64,000 bases of DNA from Flavobacterium sp. JAD_PAG50586_2 (GTDB lineage Bacteria > Bacteroidota > Bacteroidia > Flavobacteriales > Flavobacteriaceae): contig CP096136.1 of assembly GCA_023213215.1 (NCBI GenBank), positions 1,178,001 to 1,242,000 of the forward strand, written 5' to 3'. The translations under genes and the position numbers were made by a program. A model generated the notes under the pieces. That model was not told the DNA's origin. It searched no databases and saw only the letters and a program-made list of their open reading frames with translations. Shown in pieces: positions 26,922-35,539 of the stretch; within the stretch, counting starts at the first letter, position 1; every line of letters starts with the position of its first letter.

Positions 26922-28294
26922 ATGAGAAACATTCTAATCATTGGTGCCGGACGTTCAGCATCATCCCTGATACAATATTTATTGAATAAGTCCACTCAGG
27001 AAAACCTGCATCTGACTATTGGTGATTTATCGTTAGAATTGGCGCAGCGCAAAACCAATAATCATCCAAATGCAACAGCAATTGCTTTAGACATTCATAA
27101 CATAGCTCAACGCCAGTCGGAAATCCAGAAAGCGGATATCGTCATTTCGATGCTTCCGGCCCACATGCATATTGACGTTGCGAAAGACTGTGTGACTTTT
27201 AAAAAAATATGGTAACAGCATCTTATGTTTCGGATGCAATGCAAGCTTTGGATGCGGATGTAAAGGCAAATGGCTTGGTTTTCATGAATGAAATCGGGCT
27301 CGACCCGGGAATCGACCATATGAGTGCCATGAAAGTCATTCATGAAATTGAGGAAAAAGGCGGAAAAATGATCTTGTTCGAATCTTTCTGTGGCGGATTG
27401 GTGGCTCCCGAATCTGACAATAATCTTTGGAATTACAAATTTACCTGGGCACCAAGAAATGTAGTCTTAGCAGGACAAGGCGGTGCAGCAAAATTCATTC
27501 AGGAAGGAAAATACAAATACATTCCGTATCACAAATTGTTTAGGAGAACCGAGTTTTTATATGTGGAAGGATTTGGGAAATTTGAAGGTTATGCTAACAG
27601 AGATTCTTTGAAATATAGAAGTGTTTATGGTTTGGATGACGCGCTGACAGTATACCGCGGAACCATCCGTCGTGTTGGTTTTTCAAAAGCTTGGAATATG
27701 TTTGTGCAATTGGGAATCACCGATGATACTTATGTTCTTGACGATTCTGAAAACCTGAGTTACCGGGATTTTATCAATCTGTTTTTACCCTATTCTCCGA
27801 CAGATTCTGTAGAAATCAAAACCCGTTTACAATTGGGAATCGAACAGGACGACATCATGTGGGATAAATTACTCGAACTCGATTTATTCAATCCACACAA
27901 AAAAGTCGGCCTAAAAAATGCTACTCCGGCACAAATCCTGGAACACATCTTAAATGATAGCTGGACTTTGCAGGAAGATGATAAAGACATGATAGTGATG
28001 TATCATAAATTCGGTTACGAAATCAACGGCGAGCGCAAACAAATCGATTCCAAAATGGTCTGCATTGGCGATGACCAAACCTATACTGCCATGGCAAAAA
28101 CCGTTGGGCTTCCTGTAGCAATGGCAGCAATCCAAATCCTGAACGGAAAGATTACAACTCCTGGGGTTCAATTACCCATTAAGAAAGAAGTTTACGAACC
28201 CATCCTGAAAGAACTTGAGGAATTTGGTGTAATCTTTAAAGAAACTGAGATGCCTTATATTGGTTATAATCCGGATAGGCTAATAGGAAATTAA
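26922..28294 (+). CDS. Saccharopine dehydrogenase family protein, one apparent frameshift
   Basis: About 457 residues when repaired. N-terminal Rossmann fold with IIGAGRSASSLIQYLL, then DIVISMLPAHMHIDVAKDCV. After the break come VTASYVSDAM, GLVFMNEIGLDPGIDHMSAMKVI and ESFCGGLVAPE, which are diagnostic for the saccharopine dehydrogenase/lysine-ketoglutarate reductase family. Adding one A to the A7 run 27201-27207 joins VTFKKNMVTASY. Probable role in lysine breakdown or a related imino-acid reaction. The AsnC-type regulator just downstream could control it (inference). Confidence 0.87.
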
Positions 28295-28310
28295 TCATCC
28301 ACAAAAAAGT

Positions 28311-28360
28311 AACCGCAGATTCGCAGATTTAAATAAATAATAATCTGCGAATCTGTGGTT
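28311..28360. repeat. Long palindrome with 19-bp stem
   Basis: Positions 28311-28329 (AACCGCAGATTCGCAGATT) pair with 28342-28360, with one G-T pair and a 12-nt A/T loop. Each arm contains the unit CGCAGATT twice. It resembles intergenic palindromes common in flavobacteria. It could terminate the upstream gene but has no T run. Confidence 0.8.
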
Positions 28361-28428
28361 ATTGCTTATTCCGATTTTAGGTAACAATTTTAAACTAAAT
28401 CATTACTTTTACTTTCAAATATTTAGTT

Positions 28429-28898
28429 ATGAAAATTAATCAGTTACAAATCGAGATTGACGGACTAGACAAGGAAATCCTTCGCAACCTGATGGAAGAT
28501 GCCCGAAAACCCATATTACAGATAGCCAATAAAATCGGGATTTCAGGTGCTGCCATTCATCAAAGATTACGGAAACTGGAAGATGCCGGCGTGATTGCCA
28601 GCTCTAAACTCATTGTAAACAACAAAGTTTTAGGCTATAAAACCATGGCTTTTATTGGGATTTACCTCGACAAGGCCTCGAGCAATTCCGAAGCCGTGAA
28701 GGAACTCAAAAGATTCCGGAAGTCTTAGAATGCCATTACACCACCGGAAACTGGAGCATCCTAATTAAGATGATTTGTCGTGACAACGAACATTTAATGC
28801 AGTTGCTGAACAAAAAAATACAGCCCATTGAGGGCGTTTCCAGAACAGAAACGTTTATTTCATTGGAACAGCAGATTGAAAGGCAGATTCAGTTATAG
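28429..28898 (+). CDS. Lrp/AsnC-family transcriptional regulator, one apparent frameshift
   Basis: About 156 residues. N-terminal helix-turn-helix domain: DGLDKEILRNLMEDARKPILQI and ISGAAIHQRLRKLEDAGVI, the AsnC signature. The effector-binding RAM domain follows (GYKTMAFIGIYLD, then after the break IPEVLECHYTTGNWSILIKMICRDNEHL, and VSRTETFISL). One added A in the A4 run 28708-28711 joins the halves. It lies after the saccharopine dehydrogenase gene, so an amino-acid effector is plausible. The stop abuts the convergent HNH-like gene. Confidence 0.87.
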
Positions 28899-29477
28899 TT
28901 ATACTTTTATGTGACCCCAATTCTCACCGCGTTTGATTCGGTTTACCTGCATTTCGCTGATGCCGAATTGTTTGGCCAACATTTTTATCCGGGTCTTGTT
29001 ATTAGGATTATTGAGTAGTTTTTTTAAGTGAATGACATTGGTCGAAGTGAGTTTGCGCCCGTCAGCCTTTATATTGTGCTCTATCAGTTTCATCTTTGAA
29101 TTGATTACGTGCGGACTTTTCCTGTAATGAGCCATTTTTTCTTCATAAGTAGCCCATCTTAAATTCTTAACCGAATCATTATCCCGAACATAATCAAGAT
29201 GCAATACATACTGCTGGTCTTCAGAATGTTTTTTGATAAAAAGCTGCGCTACCAGTTTGTAAATAAAAAGAGTTTTATAAATCCTTTTCCCATTTTCAGT
29301 TTTTCCATAACGAAATCCTTTATATCCATCGGAATAAGAACCTTTTAATAAGTTTCCGTCATTAAAATTATCTGTAAAACTGATAAGCCTGCCTCTATTG
29401 GAAACAGCGTATCTGAATTTCAATGGAAAATCTGTTTCGATTTCCCGAAATTCTTCGCCTGCATAAAGTCTGATCAT
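28899..29477 (-). CDS. NUMOD4/HNH-like protein, homing-endonuclease relative
   Basis: 192 residues. The N-terminus (EFREIETDFPLKFRYAVSNRGRLISF) resembles NUMOD4, a DNA-binding module of HNH homing endonucleases. The centre (VLHLDYVRDNDSVKNLRWATYEEKMAHY) matches the end of an HNH fold but the usual DH pair reads HLD. A C-terminal helix-turn-helix follows (TRIKMLAKQFGISEMQVNRIKRGENW). It stands alone, not inside an intron or intein. It may be a domesticated endonuclease turned DNA-binding protein. Activity is uncertain. Confidence 0.7.
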   Translation of the reverse strand: MIRLYAGEEFREIETDFPLKFRYAVSNRGRLISFTDNFNDGNLLKGSYSDGYKGFRYGKTENGKRIYKTLFIYKLVAQLFIKKHSEDQQYVLHLDYVRDNDSVKNLRWATYEEKMAHYRKSPHVINSKMKLIEHNIKADGRKLTSTNVIHLKKLLNNPNNKTRIKMLAKQFGISEMQVNRIKRGENWGHIKV

Positions 29478-29597
29478 TATTGTGGTATTTGAATCTCAAA
29501 GCTACGAAAAAAAATAGAATATCAGATTCAAAACTACCGAAAACAAGGTGTACGCAAAATAGATTATAAAAAATGCTGCCTATTGAGATCAAATAAA

Positions 29598-29623
29598 AAG
29601 ATCCGCTATTTAAAGCGGATCTT
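29598..29623 (-). terminator. Terminator of the zinc-peptidase gene
   Basis: AAGATCCGCT (29598-29607) pairs with AGCGGATCTT (29614-29623) around a 6-nt loop. On the minus strand it is followed by TTTTTATTTG, just after the stop at 29628. Confidence 0.88.
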
Positions 29624-29627
29624 CTTT

Positions 29628-30323
29628 TTATCTTCTGCTTCCGAAAACCTGGAAGGCCCAGTAAAGTAGCGAAGCCAAAGCTCCGATTGCAGCGACCACA
29701 TAAGTTCGGGCTGCCCATTTTAGCGCGTCTTCTGCCCCAGCGTATTCCTGTTGGCTCAACATGTTTTTATTCTTCAGCCATGCTAATGCACGATTACTCG
29801 CGTCATATTCTACCGGTAAGGTAATAAAGGCGAAAACGGTTGTAAGCCCCATCAATATTAAACCAGCCACGGCGATATAAAATCCAAATCCGAAGTGCAT
29901 AGCAGCACCGAGAATCAATCCTCCAAAAATTAGCCATTGTGACAAAGTGGAAGAAACATTCACAAGAGGAACTAGCTGTGAACGTAACTGCAACATACTG
30001 TAGGCTTTTGCATGTTGCACCGCGTGTCCACATTCGTGAGCGGCTACAGCGGCTGCGGCTGCATTTCGTTGGTTGTATACTCCTTCGCTAAGGTTTACCG
30101 TTTTATCGGCAGGATTGTAATGGTCGGTTAACTGACCCGGTGTTGAAATAACCTGCACGTCATAGATTCCGTGGTCGTGTAGCATTTGTGTTGCTATTTC
30201 GGCACCACTCATTCCGTTGCGCAGATGCACGTGTGAGTATTCTTCAAATTTACTCTTCAGTTTTGAGCTAATGGCCCAGCTTACCAAAGCTATGATTCCT
30301 AATAATATATAATATCCTAACAT
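29628..30323 (-). CDS. YugP-type zinc metallopeptidase, membrane-bound
   Basis: 231 residues. N-terminal membrane helix (YYILLGIIALVSWAIS), then the zinc-peptidase motif HECGH at residues 96-100 within AAAVAAHECGHAVQH. Helices around LIFGGLILGAAMHFGFGFYIAVAGLILMG and a final one complete the YugP plan. The segment VEYDASNRALAWL is also a family mark. Members are uncharacterised membrane proteases, similar to M48/HtpX enzymes. Gene intact. Confidence 0.9.
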   Translation of the reverse strand: MLGYYILLGIIALVSWAISSKLKSKFEEYSHVHLRNGMSGAEIATQMLHDHGIYDVQVISTPGQLTDHYNPADKTVNLSEGVYNQRNAAAAAVAAHECGHAVQHAKAYSMLQLRSQLVPLVNVSSTLSQWLIFGGLILGAAMHFGFGFYIAVAGLILMGLTTVFAFITLPVEYDASNRALAWLKNKNMLSQQEYAGAEDALKWAARTYVVAAIGALASLLYWAFQVFGSRR

Positions 30324-30395
30324 AATTTGTTGTTTTTAATGTGATAACGATGCATCAAATTGTACGCCAATCCTAAAAAAATGACAGCTTGTCAT

Positions 30396-30581
30396 TTATC
30401 GGCAAATGGTGATAAAAGCAATCAGTTCCCTTGCTTCATAATAAGTAAAACTGACACTTACAATTTCATAACCTGCATTCACCTTTTCATTAAGAAAGTG
30501 CTCTACCTTTTCGGTTAATTTTTCTTTCATACTGCTGAAACCTGCTGTTTCAACAATAGTATGGATTTCGTGTTTCTTCAT
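30396..30581 (-). CDS. Small uncharacterised protein (61 residues)
   Basis: MKKHEIHT at the start, a predicted amphipathic helix (SSMKEKLTEKVEHFLNEKVNAG), then beta strands YEIVSVSFTYYEARELIAFITICR. The helix-then-strands pattern recalls small Cse60/DUF4177-like proteins, but I cannot confirm the family. Charge pattern and codon use look like a real gene and the ATG is well placed. The upstream side holds the 22-bp tandem repeat array (30659-30810). Function unknown. Confidence 0.6.
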   Translation of the reverse strand: MKKHEIHTIVETAGFSSMKEKLTEKVEHFLNEKVNAGYEIVSVSFTYYEARELIAFITICR

Positions 30582-30658
30582 GGTGTTTGTTTTTCTTTCT
30601 TATACGATGAGATTGGTAATTGGTTACAACGGAATTTCATTTTTATTATAATAATTCA

Positions 30659-30810
30659 TATGTCACTACTAACTTAGTTATGTGTCTCTGCTAACTTAGT
30701 TATGTGTCTCTGCTAACTTTGTTATGTGTCTCTGCTAACTTAGTTATGTGTCTCTGCTAACTTTGTTATGTGTCTCTGCTAACTTTGTTATGTGTCTCTG
30801 CTAACTTATC
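30659..30810. repeat. 22-bp tandem repeat array, seven units
   Basis: Five near-identical 22-bp units (starts 30679, 30701, 30723, 30745, 30767) share TATGTGTCTCTGCTAACTT and differ only by A or T in the next base. They are flanked by a degenerate unit at 30659 and a last unit at 30789 with an altered end. Where that base is A, the unit holds the palindrome TAACTTAGTTA. The 22-bp period is about two helical turns and cannot encode a repeated peptide. Units abut with no spacers, so it is not a CRISPR array. Confidence 0.92.
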
Positions 30811-30840
30811 TAAGTGTTATTATTAATTTCAATTGTCAAA

Positions 30841-30872
30841 GAAAATCCCAAACTCTTTTGGAATTTGGGATT
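30841..30872 (-). terminator. Terminator of leuS
   Basis: AATCCCAAA (30844-30852) pairs with TTTGGGATT (30864-30872) around an 11-nt loop. On the minus strand the stem is followed by TTTTCTTTG, downstream of the leuS stop at 30911. Confidence 0.8.
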
Positions 30873-30874
30873 AG

Positions 30875-30899
30875 CCCTTCGACTGCGCTCAGGGTGACA
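30875..30899. repeat. REP-like palindrome after leuS
   Basis: CCCTTCGACTGCGCTCAGGG followed by TGACA. CCCT and AGGG arms enclose a GC-rich core. It is the same element type as inside leuS at 32369-32414 and resembles REP-like elements widespread in Bacteroidota. Confidence 0.8.
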
Positions 30900-30910
30900 A
30901 TTTCATCTCT

Positions 30911-33900
30911 TTATCCTACGAGGTTAATTACTTTACCCGGCACAATGATTACTTTATTTGGAATCTTACCGTCAAGTTGTTTTAGGGTACGTTCGTCAGC
31001 CATTACGATTTCCTCTATTTGTTTTGGAGTTAGGTCTAACGGCAATTTGATAGTAAACCTCATTTTTCCGTTGAACGAAACCGGGTATTCCTTTTCGGAT
31101 TCCACTAAATATTTCTCTTCATATATTGGGAAGGCAACTGTTGAAATAGAACCTTCGTGTCCTAATTGTGACCACAGTTCTTCAGCGATATGCGGTGCAT
31201 AAGGCGAAATGGTAATGGCCAGTGGTTCCAATATTTTTCGGTGATGGCATTTTAGGGCTGCCAGTTCGTTTACACAAATCATAAACTGCGACACCGAAGT
31301 ATTGAACGAGAAGTTCTCGATATCCTCAGTTACTTTCTTGATGGTTTTATGCAGTGATTTGTACATATCTGCTGTTGGGTCTTCATCAATAACATTCAAA
31401 CCTGTATTGTCATCAAAATACAAGCGCCATAATTTTTTAAGGAAACCTGAAACCCCGGTAATCCCGGCAGTATTCCATGGTTTTGCCTGTTCTAATGGGC
31501 CAAGGAACATTTCGTAAAGACGAAGGGTATCAGCGCCGTAATCGTTACAGATATCGTCTGGGTTTACTACGTTGTATTTTGATTTGGACATTTTTTCTAC
31601 TTCGCGGCCTACTATGTATTTGCCGTCATTACCTAACACCTCACCATTTTCTCCAATAAATATTGCATCCTTATATTCCTTATACATGGAACGAGTTCTG
31701 AACTCTTCAATGTCTAATTCATCTGAAATATTTACTATAGATACATCTATTGGAAAAGGGGTTACAAAACCAGTTGCGTTATCTGACACATAATATTTCT
31801 GATCATCAAAAAACTGCTTATCTTCTTGTTTACTATTATTAAAATAGTGTTTTGTATTAACATCAAAATACAACTCACTAATGTCCATTGCTTGCTCTTC
31901 TGTTAATTTTCGACTTTGTCTAAAGCTTATTGGACTCCTCCAACCTTGAGAGAAAAACATTGGATTTACTAATCTGATTGAAGTTACAAAATCTCCTTGC
32001 GCAGGAACTTGCGGACCATTTTCATCACCTAAATAAATCTTTTTATAAACCGCTAGCTCTTCAATTTTATACGCGAAAGCACTCATCCCCAAAATCATCC
32101 CCTGATTAATCAACTTCTTAAAAGGTTCTTCCGTTGGCGCGTAACCTCTGTCTTTTAGGAATTTGTTCCAAAAACGCGAGTATAATAAATGCCCGGTTGC
32201 GTGTTCGCTTCCGCCTATGTATAAATCTACGTTCTCCCAATATTTTAAAGCATCTGCTGAGGCAAATTCGGTTTCATTGTGCGCATCCATGTAGCGCATC
32301 CAGTACCAGGAGCTTCCTGCCCAGCCCGGCATGGTGTTTAGTTCGAGTGGATAAACCCCGTTATCCTGCCCTTCGTCCCTCGACTGCGCTCGGGATGACA
32401 CGCTCAGGGTGACAAATTCATTGGAGACTATTTTGTTGTTGACAGTGTCCCAAGCCCAATGGGTGGCGTTGCCTAAAGGCGGCTGCCCGTCTTCGGTTGG
32501 GAGGTATTTTTCTACTTCGGGTAAAACGATTGGTAAATATTTCGAATCAATCATCTGCGGCAGGCCATTTACATAATATACCGGGAACGGTTCGCCCCAA
32601 TATCTCTGGCGTGAGAAAACAGCATCACGCAAACGGTAATTGGTTTTGCCTTTTCCGTGGTGGATAACCTCCAGTTCTTGTATGGCTTTCTTGGTAGCTT
32701 CTTTGTAGCCTAATCCGTTAAGGAAATCGGAGTTTTGGAGCGTGAAGCCTTCTTTATCTGCGTAAGCGAAATCCACCCCTGCTATAGGATTTTCCACCCC
32801 CCTTCGGGGACCCCTCAAGAGGGGAATTTAAAGAGAAAATGTTTTTGATTTCCGGCATTCCGTTCTGCCCTTTGAAATGATTGGCGAAAGCATAATCCCT
32901 TTCATCTCCGGCAGGAACCGCCATTACAGCACCTGTTCCGTAACCAGCCAAAACATAGTCACCAATCCATACCGGAATTGGTTCTTTGGTAAATGGATGT
33001 TTGGCATAAGTTCCGGTAAACACTCCCGAAATGGTTTTTACATCAGCCATTCTTTCTCTTTCTGAACGTTTTGCTGTGGCTTCTACATAGGCATCAACCG
33101 CAGCTTTTTGTTCGGGTGTTGTTATTTGGGAAACCAATTCGTGTTCCGGAGCTAATGTCATAAACGTTACGCCGAATATCGTATCAGGTCTTGTAGTAAA
33201 TACAGAAATTCGCCCTTCTGCGTTCTGCAGTCTGAAATCTACTGAAGCTCCAACTGATTTTCCTATCCAATTCCGCTGGCTTTCCTTTATTGATTCACTC
33301 CAGTCGATGGTTTCCAATCCCTGCAGTAATCTTTCGGCATAAGCTGAAATACGCATTGACCATTGGGTCATTTTTTTCGGATAACAGGATGACCGCCACG
33401 TTCAGAAACTCCGTTTACGATTTCGTCGTTTGCTAAAACCGTCCCCAATGCCGGACACCAGTTTACTTCGGTTTCTGCGAGATAAGTCAGGCGGTATTTT
33501 AAAAGGATTTGCTGTTTCTCTTCATCGGAATAAAAATTCCATTCAGAAGCGAAAAAGATTTCCACATTGTCATCACAAACTGCGTGAACTGTCGCGTTTC
33601 CTGCCATTTCAAAAATGGTAATCAGGGTTGAGATATCTTCGGCCTGATCGGTGTCCTTATTGTACCAAGAGTTGAATAATTGGATGAAAATCCATTGTGT
33701 ATGTTTATAATAATCTGGATTTGAAGTACGCACTTCCCTACTCCAATCGAAGGAGAAGCCTATTTTGTCTAACTGCTCACGGTAACGTTCGATGTTTTCA
33801 CGGGTTGTTTTTTCGGGATGCTGACCCGTTTGAATTGCGTATTGCTCAGCCGGAAGCCCGAAGGAATCGTAACCCTGAGGGTGTAATACGTTAAAACCTT

Positions 33901-34102
33901 TATGGCGTTTGAAACGGGCCACAATATCAGAAGCGATGTAGCCTAGCGGATGGCCAACATGGAGTCCGGCACCGGAAGGATACGGAAACATGTCGAGCAC
34001 GTAATATTTGGGCTTATCAGAGTTATTTGTCGCAGCAAAAGTTTGGTTTTGAGCCCAATATTTTTGCCATTTTTCTTCAATCTTTTCGTGGAAATACTTC
34101 AT
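30911..34102 (-). CDS. leuS: Leucyl-tRNA synthetase with repeat-derived insertions and two apparent frameshifts
   Basis: Class I synthetase. HIGH is HVGH (in [13 protein letters not shown]), and the KMSKS loop is [34 protein letters not shown] and the C-terminal anticodon-binding region are present. The N-terminal frame (from ATG 34102) ends at the T7 run 33371-33377; one added base restores [12 protein letters not shown] second shift lies within the palindrome at 32794-32830, where reading moves by one base. Two repeat elements are read through as peptide: [12 protein letters not shown] near 32800 and [10 protein letters not shown] near 32390. An extra loop between MILGMSAF and KMSKS lengthens it further. 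The gene must be functional, so the frameshifts are probably sequencing errors. Confidence 0.93.
32369..32414. repeat. REP-like element inside leuS (nested copy)
   Basis: A full unit TCCCTCGACTGCGCTCGGGA plus TGACA is flanked by CCCTTCG on the left and CGCTCAGGGTGACA on the right. This looks like one REP copy inserted in another that has lost ACTG. Read on the leuS strand it encodes [10 protein letters not shown] just before the conserved [15 protein letters not shown]. Confidence 0.8.
32794..32830. repeat. Double-hairpin GC-rich repeat inside leuS
   Basis: CCCC-TTCG-GGGG and CCCCTC-AA-GAGGGG stand side by side. This is much more GC-rich than the surrounding gene. It resembles a known class of flavobacterial intergenic repeat, here read through as coding sequence. 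The leuS frame shifts by one base within it, so a G-run miscall is likely. Confidence 0.75.
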
Positions 34103-34122
34103 TCTTTTTTATTGTTGTTTCC

Positions 34123-34157
34123 TACACCTGTCAGGTTTTAAAAACCTGACAGGTGTA
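34123..34157. repeat. Perfect 17-bp inverted repeat in the leuS leader
   Basis: Arms 34123-34139 and 34141-34157 (TACACCTGTCAGGTTTT and its complement) are separated by one base. The hairpin lies 20 bp before the leuS ATG and after a minus-strand TAAATTTG (34170-34177). It is therefore probably in the leuS 5' untranslated region. No U run follows. Confidence 0.85.
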
Positions 34158-34169
34158 AAATTTAAGCGC

Positions 34170-34177
34170 CAAATTTA
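34170..34177 (-). promoter_or_regulatory. -7 box of leuS
   Basis: Minus strand TAAATTTG fits TAnnTTTG, upstream of the leader palindrome and 67 bp before the ATG. Confidence 0.4.
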
Positions 34178-34265
34178 CGTTTATTATAATAAAGTTAAAA
34201 GTTTGTACGTTATAAAGAAGAAAAACAATTTTCTTTATTATTTTTACCACATCAAAATACAGTTT

Positions 34266-35141
34266 ATGTCATCATCATTCGATAAGTTTCAGAAACGCCG
34301 CGTTATTACCTCGTATTTCTCGGTGGTGCTGAGTATCTTTTTAGTCTTGTTTTTATTGGGGATTTTGGGACTGTTTGTCATCAATTCCAAGCGATTATCA
34401 GATAATTTCAAGGAAGAGATTGCGATGACGGTCTTCTTTAAAACTGAAGCCTCAGACTCGACGATTACTGCCTTTACTGAAGAACTGAAAACGGCAAAAT
34501 TTGCCAAATCGTTTGAATATGTTTCCAAAGAAAAAGCGGCCGAGAAGCACATGAAGGTAATCGGTGAGGATTTTATGCAGTTTTTGGGTGTGAATCCGCT
34601 GCAGAATTCCTATGATATCCACCTGAAAGCCGAGTATGTTACCAATCAGGGCATTGCCAAAATCGAAAACCGACTTCGTAAAAATGAGATGATTGCCGAT
34701 GTGGTTTATGACAAGCAGTTAGTGACTTTAGTAAACGACAATATCAAAAACATCAGTATGTGGATTTTGATTATCAGCGGTGCGTTTGCTTTCGTTTCGG
34801 TATTGCTGATTAACAGTTCGCTTAGACTATCCATTTTTGCCAATCGTTTTATTATCAAAACCATGCAGATGGTTGGGGCAACAAAATCGTTTATCCGTAA
34901 ACCGTTTATCCAACGCAGTGTTTTCCTTGGATTGATTGGAGGTGCTTTGGCGATTCTGGCTTTGATTGGTGTATTGGTTTATATCGAGACAACGTTCCCG
35001 AATCTTGGCATTTTGGAAGATAAACTTTCGATTACGATTGTGCTTGGAGGTGTTTTAATCTTAGGGATTGTGATTTCGTGGATTAGCACTTATATCGCTA
35101 CGCAACGTTTCCTTAATTTGAGAACGGACGATTTGTATTAG
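34266..35141 (+). CDS. ftsX: Cell-division ABC transporter permease FtsX
   Basis: 291 residues. Four membrane helices in the FtsX layout: one near residues 16-40 (SYFSVVLSIFLVLFLLGILGLFVI), a periplasmic domain with MTVFFKTEASDS and NPLQNSYDIHLKAEYV, then three helices in the second half. With FtsE it controls peptidoglycan hydrolases at the septum. ATG 34266 gives MSSSFDKFQKRR; an upstream in-frame start would add an unlikely leader. First of the ftsX - DUF3098 - uppP - truB run, an order conserved in flavobacteria. Confidence 0.92.
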   Translation: MSSSFDKFQKRRVITSYFSVVLSIFLVLFLLGILGLFVINSKRLSDNFKEEIAMTVFFKTEASDSTITAFTEELKTAKFAKSFEYVSKEKAAEKHMKVIGEDFMQFLGVNPLQNSYDIHLKAEYVTNQGIAKIENRLRKNEMIADVVYDKQLVTLVNDNIKNISMWILIISGAFAFVSVLLINSSLRLSIFANRFIIKTMQMVGATKSFIRKPFIQRSVFLGLIGGALAILALIGVLVYIETTFPNLGILEDKLSITIVLGGVLILGIVISWISTYIATQRFLNLRTDDLY

Positions 35142-35145
35142 AAAC

Positions 35146-35180
35146 AAGAGACCAGAAACAAGAAGCAAGAAGCAAGACAA
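35146..35180. repeat. Short purine-rich direct repeats
   Basis: Units AGAAACAAGA and AGAAGCAAGA repeat four times between ftsX and the DUF3098 gene. Simple-sequence type; no function assigned. Confidence 0.6.
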
Positions 35181-35201
35181 AAAATAATATTCAGCTGAGA
35201 G

Positions 35202-35224
35202 ATGCTGAAATAAATTCAGCATAA
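35202..35224 (+). repeat. Palindrome CTGAAATAAATTCAG before a start codon (copy 2)
   Basis: Core at 35205-35219, with ATG before it and CAT after it extending the stem to 8 bp around the ATAAA loop. CATAA then the ATG of the DUF3098 gene follow. The outer pair is G-C here, T-A in copy 3 and C-G in copy 4. Confidence 0.85.
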
Positions 35225-35458
35225 ATGAAAAATAACGAGCAAAAACCTGATTTTCTTTTTGAGAGCCTAAACTATAAAATCCTATTGATTGGTATTGGAG
35301 TCATTGTTTTAGGGTTTATATTGATGAGTGGTGGCGGAAGTGATGACCCAAAGGTTTTTAGTGAAGATGTTTTTAGCTGGAGAAGGATTCGTTTGGCACC
35401 AACTGTGGTTTTAATTGGGTTCGGGATTACGATTTATTCTATATTTAAGAAAAAGTGA
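35225..35458 (+). CDS. DUF3098 small membrane protein
   Basis: 77 residues. Two hydrophobic helices (ILLIGIGVIVLGFILM and LAPTVVLIGFGITIYSIF) enclose a short loop with the family motif SGGGSDDPKVFSEDVFSWRRIRLAP. DUF3098 proteins sit between ftsX and uppP in many Bacteroidota, suggesting an envelope or division role, but none is proven. Its start codon follows the palindromic element directly. Confidence 0.88.
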   Translation: MKNNEQKPDFLFESLNYKILLIGIGVIVLGFILMSGGGSDDPKVFSEDVFSWRRIRLAPTVVLIGFGITIYSIFKKK

Positions 35459-35460
35459 TT

Positions 35461-35538
35461 AGTAACTAGTAATTAGTGATTAGCTAAAATCACCTGATTA
35501 CTTGACTAATTACTAACTACTAATTACTAATTACTCTA
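35461..35538. repeat. TAGTAATTAG-type low-complexity inverted repeat
   Basis: The left part repeats TAGTAACTAG and TAATTAGTGATTAG; the right part repeats the complementary CTAATTACTAACTACTAATT. They can fold on each other. It lies between the DUF3098 gene and uppP. Confidence 0.6.
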
Positions 35539-35539
35539 A

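Larger units (their letters stand above)
30582..30910. other. Gene-free stretch with tandem repeats, a terminator and a REP-like element
   Basis: This is the longest non-coding gap in the window (329 bp). From left to right it has about 75 bp without recognised features, the 22-bp tandem array (30659-30810), the leuS terminator hairpin (30844-30872) and a REP-like palindrome (30875-30899). All frames are stopped by the repeats. Confidence 0.8.

Noticed and set aside
28311..28360. Terminator of the saccharopine-dehydrogenase gene
   Set aside because: The 19-bp stem has no following T run, and each arm repeats CGCAGATT, so a dispersed palindrome is a better reading.
30659..30810. CRISPR array
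   Set aside because: The units abut without spacers and there are no cas genes in the window.
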